From Rhizorhabdus sp. (GTDB lineage Bacteria > Pseudomonadota > Alphaproteobacteria > Sphingomonadales > Sphingomonadaceae), in the NCBI GenBank assembly GCA_004297635.1, contig SCUQ01000017.1:1-10529 (forward strand): 10,529 bases of DNA. The letters run 5' to 3'. Under the pieces are notes generated by a model that worked only from the letters and a program-made list of their open reading frames with translations, was not told the DNA's origin and ran no database searches. The translations under genes and the position numbers were made by a program. Of this stretch, positions 7,085 to 10,529 are shown piece after piece (positions within the stretch are counted from its first letter, which is position 1; the number at the start of each line of letters is the position of its first letter).

Positions 7085-7178
7085 CGGCGCCAGATAGCGA
7101 CCGGGCGTGACGGTTCAAAGAGGTGAATTGCCCAACTGCCCGATTCCCGTGGGAACAAAGTTCCGCTAGGCCTGGGTC
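7085..7178. promoter_or_regulatory. Divergent promoter region aguA / wbpP
   Basis: This 94-base spacer separates two divergent operons and should hold both promoters. The clearest element is GGAAC-AAA-GTTCC at 7152-7164, a perfect 5-bp inverted repeat with a 3-base centre, 14 bases before the wbpP ATG. I found no well-matched -35/-10 pair. GGAAC is also the -35 core of EcfG stress promoters, but no cGTT follows at the required 16-17 base spacing on either strand. Confidence 0.35.
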
Positions 7179-8207
7179 ATGACCATGGATCTCGATCAGG
7201 CGCTCGCTTCGCGTTCGGCACATTGGCTTGTGACCGGGGCCGCTGGCTTCATCGGCTCGCATCTTGTCGAAACGCTGCTGCGTGCGGGGCAACGCGTGCG
7301 GGGCCTCGATAATTTCGCGACCGGCCACCGCAGCAATCTGGAGGATGTGCGCGAGCAGGTCGGGGAAGCAGCCTGGGCGCGCTTCGCCTTCATCGAAGGG
7401 GATATCCGTGATCGGGCGACCTGTGCGGTCGCGGTCGCCGGGATCGATCATGTGCTGCACCAGGCGGCGCTGGGATCGGTGCCGCGCTCGATCGCCGATC
7501 CGCTGACCAGCCATGACGTCAACGCCACGGGCTTCGCCAATATGATCGACGCCGCCCGGCTCGCGGGGGTGACGCGCTTCGTCTATGCATCGTCGAGCTC
7601 GGTCTATGGCGACGAGCCCAATCTTCCCAAGGTTGAGGAGCGGATCGGCCGGGTATTGTCGCCCTACGCGCTCACGAAGCTTCACAATGAACTGACCGCC
7701 GGGGTCTATCAGCGCGCTTACGGCTTCGGATCGGTGGGGCTGCGCTATTTCAACGTGTTCGGCCCACGCCAGGACCCCGATGGCGCCTATGCCGCGGTGA
7801 TTCCGCGCTGGGCCGCCGCGATGATCGCGGGCGAGGCGGTGACGATCAACGGCGATGGCGAGACCAGCCGGGATTTCTGTTACGTCGCCAATGCGGTACA
7901 GGCCAATTTGCGGGCGGCGATGTTCGCACCCGGCGGAGAGGCGCTGCTGCTGAATGTCGCGGTTGGCGAGCGGACAAGTCTCAACGAGCTGTTCGAGCTG
8001 TTGCGTGAGGGGCTGGCGCGCGATGGCATCACTTATGATCTCGCGGCGGAGCGTGTCGATTTCCGCGCCGGCGACGTCCGCCATTCGCTGGCTGATATCG
8101 GTGCCGCCGGCCGGGCGATCGGCTACGCGCCCACCCAGCGGATCGGCGAGGGGCTGGCTCAGGCATTGCCATGGTATCGCCGACTCGCCAAGGTAGCGGC
8201 ACGTTAA
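7179..8207 (+). CDS. wbpP: UDP-N-acetylglucosamine 4-epimerase (WbpP-like, short-chain dehydrogenase)
   Basis: A 342-residue NAD-dependent extended short-chain dehydrogenase that interconverts UDP-GlcNAc and UDP-GalNAc (or the matching uronic acids) for polysaccharide synthesis. The Rossmann motif is [10 protein letters not shown] (19-28), followed by GLDNFATGH (42-50), a WbpP hallmark. Other diagnostic segments are [12 protein letters not shown] (94-105), ASSSSVYGD (137-145), the catalytic Y163-x3-K167 in [29 protein letters not shown] (188-209), [13 protein letters not shown] (224-236) and [13 protein letters not shown] (295-307). These match Pseudomonas WbpP/TviC rather than GalE. The ATG at 7179 is used, with an in-frame ATG at 7185 as an alternative; only a weak TAGG precedes. 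It is 15 bases upstream of the dehydrogenase and clearly cotranscribed. Whether it acts on the N-acetylhexosamine or on the acid is not decidable from sequence. Confidence 0.92.
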   Translation: MTMDLDQALASRSAHWLVTGAAGFIGSHLVETLLRAGQRVRGLDNFATGHRSNLEDVREQVGEAAWARFAFIEGDIRDRATCAVAVAGIDHVLHQAALGSVPRSIADPLTSHDVNATGFANMIDAARLAGVTRFVYASSSSVYGDEPNLPKVEERIGRVLSPYALTKLHNELTAGVYQRAYGFGSVGLRYFNVFGPRQDPDGAYAAVIPRWAAAMIAGEAVTINGDGETSRDFCYVANAVQANLRAAMFAPGGEALLLNVAVGERTSLNELFELLREGLARDGITYDLAAERVDFRAGDVRHSLADIGAAGRAIGYAPTQRIGEGLAQALPWYRRLAKVAAR

Positions 8208-8222
8208 TCGGGGGATAGTAGC

Positions 8223-9494
8223 GTGGGTGATGTAAGCCGGGTTGCGGTGATCGGTCTGGGCTATGTCGGATTGCCGCTCGCAGCGGCGCTGGCGAAGCAT
8301 TTTCCGACGGTCGGGATCGATATCGACCAGGGCCGGGTCGACGAACTGCGCGGCGGCCATGACCGGACCAATGAACTGGACAGCGCCGCCCTCGCCGCCA
8401 CGCCGCTCACCTATGCCACCGACATCCAGGCGGGGGCCGATGCCGATGTCATCATCGTCACCGTGCCGACCCCGGTCGACCATGCCAATCGGCCGGATCT
8501 TGGCCCGGTCATGTCGGCGACCCGCAGCCTCGCGAAGGTGCTGAAGCCCGGCAAGGGGACGATCATCGTCTATGAAAGCACGGTATATCCGGGCGTCACC
8601 GAGGACATTTGCGGGCCTGAGCTGGAAAAGCTGACCGGCCTCAAACGCGGCACCGATTTCTTCCTCGGCTACAGCCCCGAGCGGATCAACCCGGGCGATC
8701 GCGAGCATACCGTCGAGCGCATCACCAAGGTCGTCGCGGGCGAAAATCCAGAGGTGCTCGACAAGCTCTGCGCGATCTACGGGGCGGTGACGACGGGCGG
8801 CACTTTCCGCGCGGCGTCGATCAAGGTGGCCGAGGCCGCCAAGGTGATCGAGAATGCCCAGCGCGACATCAACATCGCCTTCGTCAACGAAATCACCCAG
8901 ATCTTCGGCAAGGTAGGTATCTCGATCTGGGACGTGCTGGCGGCGGCGGGCACCAAGTGGAATTTCCTGAAATTCGTGCCCGGCCTCGTCGGCGGCCACT
9001 GCATCGGCGTGGATCCCTATTATCTGAGCTACCTCGCCCAGCAGTTGGGCCATTATCCGCGCGTCATCCTGGCTGGTCGTGGCATCAATGACGGCATGGG
9101 CGCGTGGATTGCCGACCAGATCCACGAGCAGATCGCCAGCGGCGCGCGCATCCTGATCCTCGGCCTCACCTTCAAGGAAAATGTGCCCGACCTGCGCAAT
9201 TCGCGCGTGATCGACGTGGTCCGCCGGCTCGAATGGCTACGCCATGAGGTGGTGATTCACGATCCGCTCGCCGATCCCGCCGAAGCCCGGCACGAATATG
9301 GCGTCGATCTCGCGGCCGATGCGCTGCGGCAGCGCTTCGACGTCGTGATCGGCGCGGTCTCGCATAGCGACTATGCGCGTCTGTCGGCCGATCAGCTGGC
9401 GGCAATGGTCGGTGACGGCGGGCTGGTCGCCGATCTGAAGGGTATGTGGAGCGGGCTGGAATTGCCCGCATCGGTCAAGCGCTGGTCGCTCTGA
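8223..9494 (+). CDS. wbpO: UDP-N-acetyl-D-galactosamine/glucosamine 6-dehydrogenase (WbpO/TviB-like)
   Basis: A 423-residue NAD-dependent nucleotide-sugar dehydrogenase that oxidises C6 of UDP-GalNAc (or UDP-GlcNAc) twice to give the uronic acid. The N-terminal Rossmann motif is VIGLGYVGLPLA (9-20). It is followed by VTVPTPVD (79-86), VYESTVYPG (116-124), GYSPERINPGD (149-159), the central helix KVAEAAKVIENAQRD (201-215), AAGTKWNFLKF (241-251), and the catalytic loop GLVGGHCIGVDPYYL (254-268) with nucleophile C260. A C-terminal UDP-binding domain starts near ILILGLTFKENVPDLRNS (310-327). These match WbpO/TviB rather than UDP-glucose dehydrogenase. The start is GTG at 8223, supported by GGGGGA at 8210-8215. 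With the upstream epimerase it provides UDP-GalNAcA for capsule, O-antigen or exopolysaccharide. Its 3' end overlaps the next gene. Confidence 0.93.
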   Translation: MGDVSRVAVIGLGYVGLPLAAALAKHFPTVGIDIDQGRVDELRGGHDRTNELDSAALAATPLTYATDIQAGADADVIIVTVPTPVDHANRPDLGPVMSATRSLAKVLKPGKGTIIVYESTVYPGVTEDICGPELEKLTGLKRGTDFFLGYSPERINPGDREHTVERITKVVAGENPEVLDKLCAIYGAVTTGGTFRAASIKVAEAAKVIENAQRDINIAFVNEITQIFGKVGISIWDVLAAAGTKWNFLKFVPGLVGGHCIGVDPYYLSYLAQQLGHYPRVILAGRGINDGMGAWIADQIHEQIASGARILILGLTFKENVPDLRNSRVIDVVRRLEWLRHEVVIHDPLADPAEARHEYGVDLAADALRQRFDVVIGAVSHSDYARLSADQLAAMVGDGGLVADLKGMWSGLELPASVKRWSL

Positions 9495-10529
9495 TCGCGC
9501 GGGCCATCTCCGGCGGGGGCGGGGGCTGGCCCGAACGGCTGGCCGTCCTGCTGCTCGGGCTTGGCGCCTTCCTGCTGGTCGTCGGACCGGCGCCGCTCGA
9601 TCCGACCAACATCGCCTGGCTGGGCGAGGCCGATGCCGCGACCAACTATCTCGGCTGGGCCTTTTTCCGGTCGAGCCCGTGGGGCTGGCCGTTGGCCGCC
9701 AATCCCGCTTATGGGCTCGATATCGCCGGCAGCGTGATGATGGCCGATGCCAACCCGCTGATGGCGCTCCCCTTCAAGCTGCTCGGGCCGCTGCTGCCGA
9801 CGCCCTTTCAATATTTCGGGCTCTGGCTGCTGCTCTGCTTCCTGCTGCAGGGGCTGTTCGCGCATGGTATCGCTCGAAAGATCACGCCGTATGCTGAACA
9901 GCGCCTCGCCATCGTGCTGCTGTTCCTGTTCACGCCCTTCTTCCTGATCCGCATCGCCACCCCGGCGGTATTCCACATGACGCTGGTCGGGCAGTGGCAG
10001 ATATTGGCGGCGCTCTGCCTCTATCTTTCTCCCGATCTCCGGCGCCGGGCGGGCTGGTGGGCGGTGCTGCTGGGCATCGCGATCCTGACCCATCCCTATC
10101 TGTTCGCGCTGGTAGCGGCGATCTGGCTGGCCGATATCTTCCGCGCGCTGATCGCGGCGCGCCAGCAGCCGATGACGATCCTGCTCGGGGCCTTGCTCGG
10201 TCCGCTGGCCGTGCTGATCCTCGCCAAGCTGTCGGGTGTGTTCTGGCTGCAGGGGGCAGGGGTCGATACAGCGAGCGCGAAGACCATGAGCGTGGAATGG
10301 GGCTTCGCCATCTACAAGGCGAACCTGCTGACGGCGTTCGATCCCGATGGCTGGTCCCTGCTGCTGCCGGACATCCGTACCAAGCCTGAGCAGATAGAGG
10401 GTTTCGCCTATCTCGGTCTCGGCATGTTGCTGTTGCTCATCGCGACCTTGTTCGCGTTGCGTCGGCTCGGTCCCTGGCTACGGCTGGAACGCCAGCACTG
10501 GCCGCTGGCGCTGATCCTGATCGGCTGCG
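9446..10529 (+). CDS. Polytopic membrane protein of the DUF6311 type (3' end outside window)
   Basis: The frame is open from 9416 to the window end. From the GTG at 9446, 361 residues are visible, and no ATG occurs in frame until after the first conserved motif. After a basic, glycine-rich lead come at least seven hydrophobic segments (roughly 32-47, 122-140, 154-170, 175-195, 203-226, 243-267, 320-338). I recognise the features PLDPTNIAWLGEADAATNYLGW (50-71), a W-rich SSPWGWPLAANPAYGLDI stretch (76-93), PFQYFGLWLLLC (120-131), ILTHPYLFAL (213-222) and YKANLLTAFDP (290-300) as those of DUF6311, a family of large integral membrane proteins often found in sphingomonad polysaccharide regions and suspected to be glycosyltransferase-like. 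No function is proven. It overlaps wbpO by 49 bases in another frame. AAGGG before the GTG is only three bases away, so the start is uncertain; CTG at 9482 is an alternative. Confidence 0.75.
   Translation, partial: MERAGIARIGQALVALIARAISGGGGGWPERLAVLLLGLGAFLLVVGPAPLDPTNIAWLGEADAATNYLGWAFFRSSPWGWPLAANPAYGLDIAGSVMMADANPLMALPFKLLGPLLPTPFQYFGLWLLLCFLLQGLFAHGIARKITPYAEQRLAIVLLFLFTPFFLIRIATPAVFHMTLVGQWQILAALCLYLSPDLRRRAGWWAVLLGIAILTHPYLFALVAAIWLADIFRALIAARQQPMTILLGALLGPLAVLILAKLSGVFWLQGAGVDTASAKTMSVEWGFAIYKANLLTAFDPDGWSLLLPDIRTKPEQIEGFAYLGLGMLLLLIATLFALRRLGPWLRLERQHWPLALILIGC

Noticed and set aside
5624..7126. A 500-codon plus-strand ORF over aguB/aguA
   Set aside because: It is antisense to both genes, which have complete catalytic motifs; its composition is low in hydrophobic structure and no family is recognisable.
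7152..7178. An EcfG (general stress response) promoter based on GGAAC
   Set aside because: No cGTT element lies 16-17 bases downstream on either strand.
6819..9125. A 768-codon minus-strand ORF across the start of aguA, wbpP and most of wbpO
   Set aside because: It is antisense to two strongly supported enzymes, is rich in R/D/H/Q with no recognisable domain, and is the kind of shadow frame produced by high third-position GC.
9511..9526. A G5-C-G5 tract as a phase-variation slippage site in the membrane protein gene
   Set aside because: The runs are only five bases and interrupted, too short for typical slippage; they encode a glycine-rich lead common in GC-rich genomes.
9392..10093. A 233-codon minus-strand ORF opposite the end of wbpO and the DUF6311-type gene
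   Set aside because: Its Q/E/R-rich composition is typical of the reverse strand of a leucine-rich membrane protein; the plus-strand frame carries conserved motifs.

Overview
The window is GC-rich, gene-dense chromosomal DNA from an alphaproteobacterium, most likely a sphingomonad (Sphingomonas or a close relative). The reasons are strong G/C third-position bias (which also produces long antisense shadow ORFs), the best-fitting families, and an inverted pair of a short 'CGTCATGC...GCATCCA' intergenic repeat that I recall as typical of sphingomonad genomes. No phage, transposon, CRISPR, rRNA or tRNA gene is visible. Ten coding regions fill the window, two of them cut by its edges, and no gene-free stretch exceeds about 160 bases.

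Layout. (1) 1-1844, plus strand: the C-terminal part of an MFS exporter, coupled by an ATGA overlap to cysK (O-acetylserine sulfhydrylase, cysteine synthesis). (2) 1934-3737, minus strand: a stand-alone CheY-like response regulator followed 28 bases later by an AmpG-type (muropeptide permease-like) MFS transporter. (3) 3820-5082, plus strand: a dicarboxylate/amino acid:cation symporter, divergent from the response regulator. Their 82-base spacer carries two copies of a perfect 10-bp palindrome. (4) 5083-5242: a 160-base convergent spacer with an inverted pair of 28-bp repeats and a terminator-like hairpin between them. (5) 5243-7084, minus strand: aguB and aguA, a compact two-gene operon converting agmatine to N-carbamoylputrescine and then putrescine. 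(6) 7179-10529, plus strand: wbpP (UDP-GlcNAc 4-epimerase), wbpO (UDP-GalNAc 6-dehydrogenase) and the start of a large polytopic membrane protein of the DUF6311 type. Together these look like the beginning of a surface-polysaccharide locus supplying UDP-GalNAc and UDP-GalNAcA.

Most of the window is recognisable housekeeping and accessory metabolism. I see no clear new multi-gene system. The parts most worth a second look are the repeat pair, whose sequence differences preserve base pairing; the orphan response regulator paired with an AmpG-like permease and facing a palindrome-bearing divergent promoter region; and the membrane protein overlapping the end of wbpO.
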